A stretch of 42,948 bases of DNA from Ruminococcus flavefaciens (GTDB taxonomy: Bacteria; Bacillota; Clostridia; Oscillospirales; Ruminococcaceae): NCBI GenBank assembly GCA_902762855.1, contig CACWPR010000009.1, positions 1 through 42,948 on the forward strand, in the 5' to 3' direction. Each line of letters starts with the position of its first letter. The stretch's first letter is position 1. Of this stretch, positions 8,472-16,787 are shown piece by piece. The position numbers and the translations under genes are program-made. The notes beneath the pieces were generated by a model. That model saw only the letters and a program-made list of their open reading frames with translations, was not told the origin of the DNA and made no database searches.

Positions 8472-8714
8472 TCAGAGAACTCCCTCGTTCTTGAGGATGC
8501 CCTTAACGGTATCTGTAGGCTGAGCGCCCTTAGCGATCCAGTCCTTAGCCTTATCAGCATCTACCTTAACAACAGAAGGGTTCTTTGTAGGATCGTAGTA
8601 ACCGATCTCTTCAACGAATCTGCCGTCTCTGGGGTATCTGGAATCAGCAACAACTATACGATAGAAAGGAGCCTTCTTAGCACCCATTCTTCTGAGTCTG
8701 ATCTTTACTGCCAT
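8472..8714 (-). CDS. rpsP: 30S ribosomal protein bS16
   Basis: This 80-residue protein is bS16 of the small ribosomal subunit. It begins [19 protein letters not shown] and contains [22 protein letters not shown], both diagnostic, and its length is normal. GGAGGTGA precedes the start. It is the third gene of the ylxM-ffh-rpsP-khpA transcript, 74 bases after ffh. Confidence 0.98.
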   Translation of the reverse strand: MAVKIRLRRMGAKKAPFYRIVVADSRYPRDGRFVEEIGYYDPTKNPSVVKVDADKAKDWIAKGAQPTDTVKGILKNEGVL

Positions 8715-8788
8715 TGTAATTCACCTCCGTTTATTTATTAAAGAGTTATATATTCCATGCGGCGGGAGACGTCGCATTGAATGCTGTG

Positions 8789-10171
8789 TTATATAGGAAG
8801 ATTTCCTCCGCCCTTACCGGTCATCTTGTCGAAGTTCATTCCGGCCAGGTTCTTTCTTGCCTTACGCAGAGACATCTTGCCGGTCTTTCCGGTAAACTGC
8901 TTCATCATTTTCTGCATCTGCTCGAACTGCTTCAGCAAGCGGTTTACATCCTCTACCTTAGTTCCCGAACCCATAGCGATACGCTTTTTTCGGGAGGGAT
9001 TGATGATGGAGGGCTTTGCCCTTTCGGCCTTGGTCATTGAAGTGATGATAGCCTCCACACGGTCTATCTGTCTTTCGTCGATGTCGGCGTCCTTTATTTT
9101 GTCGCCTACTCCGGGGAGCATACCGATGATAGACTTCATAGAGCCCAGCTTCTTTATCTGTTTCATCTGGTCAAGGAGGTCATCCATATCGAACTTATTC
9201 TCCTTGAGCTTCTTGGTGAGCTTTTCAGCCTCTTTCTGGGACATAACGTTCTCTGCCTTCTCAATGAGAGTGAGCACGTCTCCCATGCCGAGGATACGTG
9301 ATGCCATACGCTCCGGGTGGAACTGCTCGAAGTCGTCGAGCTTTTCACCCATACCCACGAACTTTATGGGCTTACCTGTAACTGACAGTACGGAAAGTGC
9401 CGCACCGCCTCTTGTATCGGAGTCCAGCTTGGACATGAGTACGCTTGTGATGCCGACTGCATCGTCAAATGCCTTAGCTACGTTTACCGCATCCTGACCG
9501 GTCATAGCGTCAACTACCAGCATTATCTCGTCGGGCTCTGTGAGCTCCTTGATATTGACAAGCTCCTGCATGAGGGCCTCGTCAACATGGAGACGTCCGG
9601 CAGTATCTATGATGAGGATGTCGTGGCCGTGGTCCTTGGCATAGGCAAGGGCCTGCTTTGCGATTATAACAGGGTCTATCTGTCCCATTTCAAATACAGG
9701 GACGTCAGCCTTCTGGCCCACTACCTGGAGCTGATTGATAGCGGCAGGACGGTAGATGTCGCAGGCGGCAAGCAGGGGACGGTGTCCTTCCTTTTTCAGG
9801 AGCTTAGCCAGCTTTGCGGAATGGGTGGTCTTACCTGAACCCTGGAGTCCGCACATCATAATGACCGTGGGGGGCTTTGAGGCAAAATTTATGCGGGCAT
9901 TGCTGTTGCCCATGAGAGCGCAGAGCTCCTCGTTAACTATTTTTATTACCTGCTGTGCAGGGGTAAGGCTTGCAAGCACCTCTTCGCCTACTGCTCTTTC
10001 AGTAACGCTCTTGACGAAGTCCTTTACTACCTTGTAGCTTACATCAGCCTCAAGGAGAGCGAGACGCACCTCACGCATAGCCTCCTTTACATCGCTTTCC
10101 GTGAGCTTACCTCTTGATTTGAGCTTTTTAAAGACGTTATTGAGTTTTTCGGAAAGTCCTTCAAATGCCAT
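8789..10171 (-). CDS. ffh: Signal recognition particle protein Ffh (SRP54)
   Basis: This 460-residue protein is the SRP GTPase that binds signal sequences on the ribosome and delivers them to FtsY at the membrane. The N domain is followed by the G domain, with GLQGSGKTTHSAKL (about 107-120; most homologues have AGKTTT), DTAGR (about 190) and SKLD (about 247, TKLD in most homologues). The methionine-rich M domain, from about 300, binds 4.5S RNA and signal peptides and includes SGTKVEDVNRLLKQFEQM. The start has a CAGGAGATGATAGC leader. It is preceded by ylxM, which often accompanies ffh. The 4.5S RNA gene is not in this window. Confidence 0.97.
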   Translation of the reverse strand: MAFEGLSEKLNNVFKKLKSRGKLTESDVKEAMREVRLALLEADVSYKVVKDFVKSVTERAVGEEVLASLTPAQQVIKIVNEELCALMGNSNARINFASKPPTVIMMCGLQGSGKTTHSAKLAKLLKKEGHRPLLAACDIYRPAAINQLQVVGQKADVPVFEMGQIDPVIIAKQALAYAKDHGHDILIIDTAGRLHVDEALMQELVNIKELTEPDEIMLVVDAMTGQDAVNVAKAFDDAVGITSVLMSKLDSDTRGGAALSVLSVTGKPIKFVGMGEKLDDFEQFHPERMASRILGMGDVLTLIEKAENVMSQKEAEKLTKKLKENKFDMDDLLDQMKQIKKLGSMKSIIGMLPGVGDKIKDADIDERQIDRVEAIITSMTKAERAKPSIINPSRKKRIAMGSGTKVEDVNRLLKQFEQMQKMMKQFTGKTGKMSLRKARKNLAGMNFDKMTGKGGGNLPI

Positions 10172-10205
10172 GCTATCATCTCCTGTGCTGAAAGATAGGG
10201 GGAGC

Positions 10206-10541
10206 TCAGAGCAGCTCCAGGCCCTTATTTATTTCACGGACTATAGAGTCCCTGATACTGTCATTCTGTATACCGGCGGCGGCCTTTTCGATATTGCTGA
10301 AGCAAAGGCGCATTTTTTCCAGCCTTTCGGCAAATCCGAGCTTTTCCTCATAGTTGAGGAGAATAGCCTCCGTGCGCTTTATGAGCCCCATGACAGCCTG
10401 TCGTGTGATGCCGAGAGGGTTGCCTATCTCCGCAAGGGAAAGGTCCTCACAGTAGTAGAGCTCCATAACGCTCCGCTGGTGTTCTGTCAGGAGGTCGCCG
10501 TAGCAGTCAAGGAGCATAACAAATCTGAGTTCCTTAGCCAT
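10206..10541 (-). CDS. ylxM: YlxM/p13-family helix-turn-helix protein
   Basis: This 111-residue protein matches the YlxM (UPF0122) family found directly before ffh in Firmicutes. It has a sigma-factor region-4-like helix-turn-helix: LTEHQRSVMELYYCEDLSLA followed by EIGNPLGITRQAVMGLIKR (about 18-56). Related proteins associate with the SRP pathway. The gene is 34 bases upstream of ffh and 41 bases downstream of a strong promoter, so it is the first gene of the transcript. Confidence 0.92.
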   Translation of the reverse strand: MAKELRFVMLLDCYGDLLTEHQRSVMELYYCEDLSLAEIGNPLGITRQAVMGLIKRTEAILLNYEEKLGFAERLEKMRLCFSNIEKAAAGIQNDSIRDSIVREINKGLELL

Positions 10542-10582
10542 TTTCCAGCACCTCCGGGGTGTAATCTAAAATCACTTTACAC

Positions 10583-10611
10583 ATTGTACCACATTCCTTA
10601 CGATTTGTCAA
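10583..10611 (-). promoter_or_regulatory. Sigma-A promoter of ylxM-ffh-rpsP-khpA
   Basis: On the minus strand TTGACA (10611-10606) and TACAAT (10588-10583) are 17 bases apart. This gives a leader of about 35 bases before ylxM. Confidence 0.85.
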
Positions 10612-10688
10612 GGGGATAACCGGAAAAATTCCGCTTTCCTCCAGAGGAGGATATGTGCAATATCAATAATCGTCCGCTCCGGAAATAT

Positions 10689-10717
10689 TTGACATATATC
10701 CCTGATAGGTTTATAAT
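10689..10717 (+). promoter_or_regulatory. Consensus sigma-A promoter of the glycerophosphodiesterase gene
   Basis: A perfect TTGACA (10689-10694), a 17-base spacer and a perfect TATAAT (10712-10717). It diverges from the ylxM promoter about 80 bases away. Confidence 0.88.
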
Positions 10718-10760
10718 ATAATATAGAATAATACGGCTATGCTGCAGGGGATATATACAT

Positions 10761-12569
10761 ATGAAAAACTTTTTTCGTTCTATGGGAGCCTTTATAAGGG
10801 CTCTTCCGCACTTTCTGCTCTTTGAGTTCCTTTTTAAGCTGATACTTGCAGCGATAGGAGCTCCCCTGCTCAACCTGTCACTCAGGCTGACAATGATGAG
10901 CGCACATATAAGCTACCTCTCAGACGAGAGTATGCTGATATATCTGAAAAATCCGGTGACCATATTCATCGTGCTGATAATGCTGTTTCTCTCCGGATTC
11001 TTCGCATTTGTTGAGCTCTGTGCTCTTGCCGCCTGCTTTACCTGCTACAGCCGGCACGAGCGCATCACTGTGGGCGGTATGCTCCTCACCGGCCTGAAAG
11101 GCTTCAACAAGGCCTTCCGGGGGCTCGGCATCCTCCGTTTTCTAATCTTCATGATGTGTATGCCGGTCGCTCATTTCACTCTTTCCTCCGGTATGTTCAT
11201 GGCCCCTCTGCTGCCTATCCTGAGAAGGATATTCCTGAATATAGACAGCCGGGCCGCTGTTCTGACCTATCTCCTCATACAGCTCCTGTTCATACTTCTC
11301 ATCGTCAGCCGGAGCTACAGCCTGCACTACCTTGTGCTCACCGACAAGAATTTCTCAGAATGCGTCAGAGTCAGCCAGAAAAAGATATCACACCGCCGCA
11401 TAAGGATGTCACTGACATTCCTGCTGTGGACTCTCTTCATACTTATGGTGACTATCACTGTCACCTTCGGTATCAGCTTTGTGGTCGTACTCTTCATAAA
11501 GGGCTTCTCAAGGCCTGACAAGGCCTTTCGCGGAGCACTCAGCGTCCTCCGGTACACCATAAGGATATTCACGGCGGTATCCGCATTTTTCTCAGCTCCT
11601 GCCATAATGTGCTGGCTCACAGGACGTTTCCTGGGAGACCTGGGCGATGATGAGTCTATCACTATCCCTGACAAGGAAAGGCGAAAGATGCGCCCTGTGC
11701 CAAAACTGCTGCTCATAGCCAGCCTCGCAGCCGGCGGACTTATGCTGAATATCAGCTACATAAGGGGAGTCTACAGGGGAAATATCAAACTCAATGCTCC
11801 TATCTCCGGCACTCAGGTCAGCGCCCACAGAGGAGCCTCCGACGAGGCACCGGAGAATACGAAATACGCATTTGAGGCCGCTCTGGACAGCGGTGCTGAC
11901 TACATAGAGCTGGACGTCCAGCTCACAAAGGACAATTATCTTGTGGTTTTCCATGACAAGACTCTCGACCGCACCACGGACGGCAGCGGCAGAGTCTCCG
12001 ACCATACCTATGCCCAGCTCATGGAGCTCTCAGCCGGAAGCTGGTACGGAGAGGAATTCAGTGATGCCAAAATAATGCTCCTTGAAGACGTCCTCAGACT
12101 GGTAGGCCACAAATGTCTGCTGAATATCGAGATCAAAGACATCGGCAACGTTGACCTCATAGCTGAAATGACCGTTGATCTGGTCAACGAGTACGATATC
12201 CAGGACTCCTGCTATATCACGTCATTCTCCTATAACGCACTGAAAAAGGTCAAGGAACTCGACCCAAAGATAAAAACTGCCCTCATCGCAAATCTTGCCA
12301 CCTCCACCTCATATTCACAGCTCCCGGACATCAACGCTGTGAGCATGAATTATATCTTCGTCAACCAGAGCGTCGTGAACACCGTCCACCAGAACGGCAA
12401 AAAAATATTTGTGTGGACCGTTGACCGTGAAGAGGACATAAGGTCCATGATGTCGCTGGGAGTGGACAATATCATCACCAACCGCCCCGGAAAAGCCTCT
12501 GAGATAGTTGACTCCGACCAGGTGGGAGATACCATTCTTGCCATATTACAGATGATATTCAGCAGTTGA
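10761..12569 (+). CDS. Glycerophosphodiester phosphodiesterase with N-terminal membrane domain
   Basis: This 602-residue protein hydrolyses glycerophosphodiesters to glycerol 3-phosphate and an alcohol. Residues 1 to about 340 form a polytopic membrane domain with six or more hydrophobic segments, of the kind often fused to these enzymes. The C-terminal catalytic TIM barrel starts at about 350 and shows the expected residues: AHRGASDEAPENT (about 353-365), YIELDVQLTKD (about 382), FHDKTLDRTT (about 397) and a later NIEIKD. It ends near VDNIITNRPGKA, so the barrel appears whole. The fused layout suggests action at the membrane on phospholipid or teichoic-acid-derived substrates, which is an inference. 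It has its own consensus promoter. Confidence 0.92.
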   Translation: MKNFFRSMGAFIRALPHFLLFEFLFKLILAAIGAPLLNLSLRLTMMSAHISYLSDESMLIYLKNPVTIFIVLIMLFLSGFFAFVELCALAACFTCYSRHERITVGGMLLTGLKGFNKAFRGLGILRFLIFMMCMPVAHFTLSSGMFMAPLLPILRRIFLNIDSRAAVLTYLLIQLLFILLIVSRSYSLHYLVLTDKNFSECVRVSQKKISHRRIRMSLTFLLWTLFILMVTITVTFGISFVVVLFIKGFSRPDKAFRGALSVLRYTIRIFTAVSAFFSAPAIMCWLTGRFLGDLGDDESITIPDKERRKMRPVPKLLLIASLAAGGLMLNISYIRGVYRGNIKLNAPISGTQVSAHRGASDEAPENTKYAFEAALDSGADYIELDVQLTKDNYLVVFHDKTLDRTTDGSGRVSDHTYAQLMELSAGSWYGEEFSDAKIMLLEDVLRLVGHKCLLNIEIKDIGNVDLIAEMTVDLVNEYDIQDSCYITSFSYNALKKVKELDPKIKTALIANLATSTSYSQLPDINAVSMNYIFVNQSVVNTVHQNGKKIFVWTVDREEDIRSMMSLGVDNIITNRPGKASEIVDSDQVGDTILAILQMIFSS

Positions 12570-12630
12570 ATATATCACATCTCCAAGGGGATAATTCTAT
12601 CAGAGAGCCTTCTGTTTTTCTGTATTCTGC

Positions 12631-12659
12631 TTGACAAATTAAATGTTATAATGTATAAT
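12631..12659 (+). promoter_or_regulatory. Consensus sigma-A promoter before the first cyclophilin-like gene
   Basis: TTGACA (12631-12636), 17 bases, TATAAT (12654-12659). An upstream in-frame ATG at 12658 overlaps the -10 box and would lie outside the transcript, which fixes the gene start at 12691. Confidence 0.87.
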
Positions 12660-12690
12660 GTTGGTATGTACACCAGAAGAGAGGTTTGAA

Positions 12691-13479
12691 ATGAAGGACG
12701 CAAGGCGGTTTATCAGATTTATTCTTATACTGACCATTATAATGGGAGGCCTTTCCCTCTCACTTATGTATATATCCAGAGTAAGAGAAGAAAATAATAC
12801 TTATATAACTATCGACATCGACACAATGAAGCTGGTCCAGCTTGAGGACCCCAAGGAAGGGGACCCTATCGCTGTTATCGACACCACCCTGGGAGAGATA
12901 AAGGTTGTCCTCTACCCTCAGTATTCCCCGAATGCAGTGAAAAATTTCACCGAGCTGGCCGAAAGCGGCTATTACGATAACACATACGTTTTTGACGCTC
13001 AGGACGGAGCCTATTCCGGCTGCGGCGCAAAGTCCAAAAACGGCAGCACAGGCGACGGCACCAACGAGAGGATAGAGCGTGAGCTCAGTCAGGACCTCTG
13101 GCCATTCCGTGGCGCAGTGTGCATGATGAACACCGAATACAGCCGTACTCTAAAAGAAAAAATATTGGGCGGAGGTACGTACTACTGCGGCAGCCGCTTC
13201 GATATACTCAACTCTATCAAGTTCACTGAGGATATTTCCTCAGAGCTGAAGGAGTCCTCACCCAGCCAGGAACTGGCAGAGGCCTTCATTTCCAAGGGCG
13301 GCATCCCCAATTTCTCCCAGCAGATGACCATTATCGGTCAGACCTATGAGGGACTTGACGTTGTGGACAAGCTGGCATCCCTGGAATACGACGGCACCAG
13401 TCAGTACAACGAACCTATCGACGACATCATGATAAAGTCAGTTCATATCGACACATATCACAAAGAAGAGAAAACGTGA
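12691..13479 (+). CDS. Membrane-anchored cyclophilin-like protein lacking the catalytic motif
   Basis: This 262-residue protein has an N-terminal signal anchor (RFILILTIIMGGLSLSLMYI, residues about 8-27), so the rest is outside the membrane. From about residue 60 it follows the cyclophilin fold: IAVIDTTLGEIKVVLYPQYS, then NAVKNFTELAESGYYDNTYV, and late in the chain TIIGQTYEGLDVVDKLAS. The FHR...QGGDP active-site segment seen in the neighbouring paralogue is replaced by VFDAQDGAYSGCG, so the catalytic Arg is absent. A non-enzymatic chaperone or binding role is likely, but this is inference. The start is supported by AGAGAGG at 12678-12684 and by the promoter. The downstream paralogue is a lipoprotein with an intact site. 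Confidence 0.82.
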   Translation: MKDARRFIRFILILTIIMGGLSLSLMYISRVREENNTYITIDIDTMKLVQLEDPKEGDPIAVIDTTLGEIKVVLYPQYSPNAVKNFTELAESGYYDNTYVFDAQDGAYSGCGAKSKNGSTGDGTNERIERELSQDLWPFRGAVCMMNTEYSRTLKEKILGGGTYYCGSRFDILNSIKFTEDISSELKESSPSQELAEAFISKGGIPNFSQQMTIIGQTYEGLDVVDKLASLEYDGTSQYNEPIDDIMIKSVHIDTYHKEEKT

Positions 13480-13561
13480 CAGACAGAATGGTCACGGTCT
13501 ACGAAATATCCGCATTTTGTCCGTCAGCTTTGCCTGTTTGTAACAAATTTAGCGGAAACTA

Positions 13562-13590
13562 TTTACAAATCTGATTTTTTGTTGTATAAT
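13562..13590 (+). promoter_or_regulatory. Sigma-A promoter of the cyclophilin lipoprotein
   Basis: TTTACA (13562-13567), 17-base spacer, TATAAT (13585-13590), about 55 bases before the start codon. This makes the second cyclophilin gene independently transcribed. Confidence 0.83.
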
Positions 13591-13645
13591 AAATAGGTTA
13601 CTGGGGGTAACTTGATTTCACAGGAACTTTTAAGGAGTGAAATTT

Positions 13646-14533
13646 ATGGTAAAAAAGGCTCTTGCAGCTTTTATCTGCACCGTAACCGCTGCTGCGGCTT
13701 TCGCCTCATGCGGCAAACATCTCGAAGTTGATGACACAGAGACTACCACTTCCCCGGCTGCTGATGCCGCCGAAGGAACTACTGCTGCCGGTGAGATAAC
13801 CGCCTGGCACCTCGATAACGGAGTCATAAACATCGACAGATTCTCCGACAGAACAGTCCCCTCTATCAGTCCCGATGATTCCGAGGTCAAAAATTTCACC
13901 ACTCCTCAGGAGGGCGATACCGTAGTTATCATGAAACTGAAGGGCTACGACGGAGAGATAAAGATAAGACTTTTCCCGGAATACGCTGAAAAAGGTGTTG
14001 AGAACTTCGTGGGTCTGGCCGATAAAGGCTACTACGACGGCCTCATCTTCCACAGAGTCATTCAGGACTTTATGATACAGGGCGGCGACCCTACAGGTAC
14101 CGGTACAGGCGGCGAGTCCATCTGGGGCGGTATGTTTGACGGCGGCGCCGATGCAAACGTCATCCATGCAGCAGGTGCTGTTGCATATGCAAACAGCGGC
14201 TCTACTGCTACTGACAGAAGTCAGTTCTATATCGTCACCGGTTCTGTGTACCCCGACGAACAGTTTGATGAGAGCTATCCGGCTGACGTAAAAAATGTTT
14301 ATTCCACCGCCGGCGGTGCCCCATGGCTCGACGGCAGCTACACCGTTTTCGGTCAGGTCTATGAGGGTCTGGATATAGTGTTCTCCGCTCAGGACGTCGC
14401 TACCGAGAAAATGGTGAGCACTGATATGCTCAACGCCGAGGACAGACCTATCGAGGAACTGGCTATAGAGTATATGAAGGTGGGCAAATATGAGGGTGAG
14501 GAACTCAAATGGTTCATTGCCGACTACAAATAA
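13646..14533 (+). CDS. Cyclophilin-type peptidyl-prolyl cis-trans isomerase, lipoprotein
   Basis: This 295-residue protein is exported: a signal peptide with a lipobox (AAFASC) near residue 22 predicts lipid anchoring. After an acidic, Thr/Ala-rich linker the cyclophilin domain begins near residue 90. Its active-site segment is complete, IFHRVIQDFMIQGGDPTGTG (about 133-152), and the later segment SQFYIVTG and FGQVYEGLDIV are also canonical. It should speed proline isomerisation during folding of secreted proteins. The ATG at 13646 follows AAGGAG; a GTG three codons earlier is too close to that site. It follows a catalytically degenerate paralogue and precedes murA. Confidence 0.93.
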   Translation: MVKKALAAFICTVTAAAAFASCGKHLEVDDTETTTSPAADAAEGTTAAGEITAWHLDNGVINIDRFSDRTVPSISPDDSEVKNFTTPQEGDTVVIMKLKGYDGEIKIRLFPEYAEKGVENFVGLADKGYYDGLIFHRVIQDFMIQGGDPTGTGTGGESIWGGMFDGGADANVIHAAGAVAYANSGSTATDRSQFYIVTGSVYPDEQFDESYPADVKNVYSTAGGAPWLDGSYTVFGQVYEGLDIVFSAQDVATEKMVSTDMLNAEDRPIEELAIEYMKVGKYEGEELKWFIADYK

Positions 14534-14625
14534 TGCTTTTCCGCTGCGGATGCAGCATAGATATAACAAAAGAAAGAAGTTCAGGAGAGATATAAATTAT
14601 CCTGAAAAATAAGGAGAGAATTTAT

Positions 14626-15930
14626 TTGGATAAGTTTATAGTAAAAGGCGGCAGACGTCTTACAGGCGAGGTTACCATCAGCGGAGCTAAAAACGCAGCA
14701 GTGGCCATTCTTCCGGCTGTCATTCTGTCAGATGAGCCTTGCGTTATCGAAAACGTTCCTACTATCAGCGATGTAAATATCTGTATACGTATCCTCAAGG
14801 AAATGGGTGCAAAGGTCTATCCTGCAGGCAAGGATGCCTACAGGATAGACCCTACTTCTATTGACAAATACTGTGTTCCCTATGAAACCGCAAGAAAAAT
14901 GAGAGCATCCTACTACTTCCTGGGAGCTCTTCTCGGAAAATTCAACAAGGCAAGAGTCTCTATGCCCGGCGGATGTCCTCTTGGCGACCGGCCCATAGAC
15001 CAGCACCTCAAAGCCTTTACCTCACTGGGTGCAAGATATAATCTCAGTCAGGGTATGATAGACCTCACTGCTGATAAGCTCACAGGCAATCAGATATTCT
15101 TCGACGTTGTTACCGTAGGTGCCACCATGAACGCTATGCTGGCAGCAGTCAAGGCAGAGGGACTTACAGTTATTGAGAACGCTGCCAAGGAGCCTCATAT
15201 CGTTGACCTTGCAAACTTCCTCAACTCAATGGGCGCAAATATCATGGGCGCCGGTACAGACGTTATCAAGGTAAGAGGTGTGGAGCATCTCCACGGCACT
15301 ACCTATTCTGTTATCCCCGACCAGATAGAGGCCGGTACATTTATGGTGGCTATCGCAGCTACCAAGGGCGACGCTATAATCAAGAACGTCATCCCCAAGC
15401 ATCTTGAATCCATAACTAAAAAGCTGGAGAAAATAGGTGTGAATATCGAGCAGTATGATGACAGCATCAGAGTCTGGGTGGACGGTCCTCTCGTAAAGAC
15501 CAACATCAAGACAGCTCCTCACCCTGGTTTTCCTACAGATATGCAGTCCCAGATAGCTACTCTCCTGACTCTCGCTCAGGGCACAAGCATCATCACCGAG
15601 AACATCTGGGAGCAGCGCTTCCGCTATGTTGACGAGCTCAGACGCATGGGCGCTGACATAACCGTCAACGGCAAGGTAGCACTCATCGAAGGCACAGGAA
15701 AGCTCATGGGAGCTCCCGTAAAGGCCTGTGACCTCAGAGCCGGTGCAGCTCTTATAATCGCCGGTCTCGCAGCTCAGGGAGTTACTGAGATAGAGGACAT
15801 CTTCCATATCGAAAGAGGCTATGACTGCATGGAGGGCAAGCTCAGAGCACTCGGCGCTGACATCGAGAAGGTCAGCATCCCCGACAAGGCATCTGATGCA
15901 AAGGAGCAGACAAGCAAGGCTGCTGTGTGA
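14626..15930 (+). CDS. murA: UDP-N-acetylglucosamine 1-carboxyvinyltransferase MurA
   Basis: This 434-residue enzyme transfers enolpyruvate from PEP to UDP-GlcNAc, the first committed step of peptidoglycan synthesis in the cytoplasm. ISGAKNAAVAILPA near residue 20 holds the Lys-Asn pair, and the catalytic Cys lies in MPGGCPLGDRPIDQH at about residue 117, the target of fosfomycin. FPTDMQSQ and the end segment RGYDCMEGKLRALGA are typical. The start is a TTG at 14626, chosen because AAGGAGA sits eight bases before it and the protein begins MDKFIVKGG like its homologues. The leader carries a 7-bp inverted repeat (TTCAGGA/TCCTGAA, 14580-14606). No clear promoter was identified. Confidence 0.97.
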   Translation: MDKFIVKGGRRLTGEVTISGAKNAAVAILPAVILSDEPCVIENVPTISDVNICIRILKEMGAKVYPAGKDAYRIDPTSIDKYCVPYETARKMRASYYFLGALLGKFNKARVSMPGGCPLGDRPIDQHLKAFTSLGARYNLSQGMIDLTADKLTGNQIFFDVVTVGATMNAMLAAVKAEGLTVIENAAKEPHIVDLANFLNSMGANIMGAGTDVIKVRGVEHLHGTTYSVIPDQIEAGTFMVAIAATKGDAIIKNVIPKHLESITKKLEKIGVNIEQYDDSIRVWVDGPLVKTNIKTAPHPGFPTDMQSQIATLLTLAQGTSIITENIWEQRFRYVDELRRMGADITVNGKVALIEGTGKLMGAPVKACDLRAGAALIIAGLAAQGVTEIEDIFHIERGYDCMEGKLRALGADIEKVSIPDKASDAKEQTSKAAV

Positions 15931-15943
15931 ATATGTATAAAAC

Positions 15944-15970
15944 AAAAGGCCGCATGATGCGGTCTTTTTT
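15944..15970. terminator. Bidirectional terminator after murA
   Basis: Stem GGCCGCA/TGCGGTC (15948-15964, one G-T pair) with a three-base loop is followed by six T and preceded by A-rich sequence. It lies between murA (+) and the Spo0A-like gene (-). Confidence 0.85.
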
Positions 15971-16682
15971 ATTGCCTGAAAAGGTAGTAATGCTGATGTG
16001 CGTAATTGTCACAAAGAGCCGAGATAAGGTCATGAGCATTGGCGGAATCAGTCTCTCCGCCGGTGAGCTTTGCCACAAGGCCGTCAGCAGAGGCGCTGTC
16101 AGCGATATTTCTGAGAAGCCGCTCCACTGACTTGACCTGTACGTTCAGCCTTTCTGCAATAACTGTATAAACCATTTCATACATGGACTCAAGGGCAGTC
16201 GGGTCATGGAGACATATATCAACAGCCATGCTAAGGTAAATAAATCCGTCTGTCCTGTGGCTCAGGCCCTCTGCCCTCAGATAGCAGGCCGCATAAGCCG
16301 GGACCTCCGGGAGCTCCTTTACCTTCATAAAGCAGTGTATAGTCTCACCTATGCGCTTTGCTGACGTCGGCAGCTCAAAGCAAAGCTCAGCTCCTGCTTT
16401 GAAGAAATCACCTGCTGCTCCCAGGCTGTGGCTGTACATACCAACAAATATACTGAGAATGGGCTGCTCCTGCCTGAGCCGGCCGATAAGTCTTGTGAAA
16501 TCATCGTATCTCCTGTTTGAAAACAGCAGCACTGCGTCAAAACTGCCTTCCCTGACCACCGGAAAGATGTATCTCTCATCCGGCTTGCAGCAGGAGACTG
16601 CGCCAAGCTGATAGGGGATACCCTTCTTTATAGCCTTGACTGTGGCATTTGCATCATCGCATATGAGAAGTTTATAACGCAT
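15969..16682 (-). CDS. Spo0A-like protein with degenerate receiver domain
   Basis: This 237-residue protein has the layout of Spo0A, the master regulator of sporulation in Firmicutes. The C-terminal half matches the Spo0A effector domain: GFIYLSMAVDICLHDP, then YTVIAERLNVQVKSVERLLR (about 143-195). This parallels the conserved GYxYLxxAI...YPxIAxxxNxxxxxVERxIR of Spo0A. The N-terminal 115 residues look like a response-regulator receiver (LLICDDANATVKAI). However, the segment that should carry the phosphorylated Asp reads FDAVLLFSNRR, with no Asp at that place, and the conserved Lys before Pro is also lost (CFELPTS). So phosphorylation is unlikely. It is the last gene of a three-ORF minus-strand operon, four bases after a 32-residue ORF. 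Its targets are unknown. Confidence 0.8.
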   Translation of the reverse strand: MRYKLLICDDANATVKAIKKGIPYQLGAVSCCKPDERYIFPVVREGSFDAVLLFSNRRYDDFTRLIGRLRQEQPILSIFVGMYSHSLGAAGDFFKAGAELCFELPTSAKRIGETIHCFMKVKELPEVPAYAACYLRAEGLSHRTDGFIYLSMAVDICLHDPTALESMYEMVYTVIAERLNVQVKSVERLLRNIADSASADGLVAKLTGGETDSANAHDLISALCDNYAHQHYYLFRQ

Positions 16683-16686
16683 AATA

Positions 16687-16785
16687 TCACCTCGCTGTAT
16701 GCTGTGAGAGTCCCTTTATACCGCTGATGACCCCGTTGAAGGAGTCTGTCATCAGGATAGGCAGCAGCTTCAGTAATTTTTTCAT
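16687..16785 (-). CDS. Small 32-residue ORF between the DUF2225-like and Spo0A-like genes
   Basis: A short frame starts with ATG at 16785 behind a GGGAG site located in the end of the DUF2225-like gene and ends with TGA at 16687, four bases before the next ATG. The peptide begins MKKLLKLLPILMTDSFNGV and has a basic, leucine-rich amphipathic start with no cysteine. The exact fit between two genes (start two bases after one stop, end four bases before the next start) suggests translation coupling. The ribosome-binding sequence of the next gene (GCGAGGTGA) is its own last codons. It matches no family that I know. It may be a leader that couples translation or a small protein; conservation would decide. 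Confidence 0.5.
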   Translation of the reverse strand: MKKLLKLLPILMTDSFNGVISGIKGLSQHTAR

Positions 16786-16787
16786 TA

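Noticed and set aside
13706..14569. A 287-codon minus-strand frame opposite the cyclophilin lipoprotein
   Set aside because: No ribosome-binding site or domain; the opposite strand has a complete cyclophilin with promoter.
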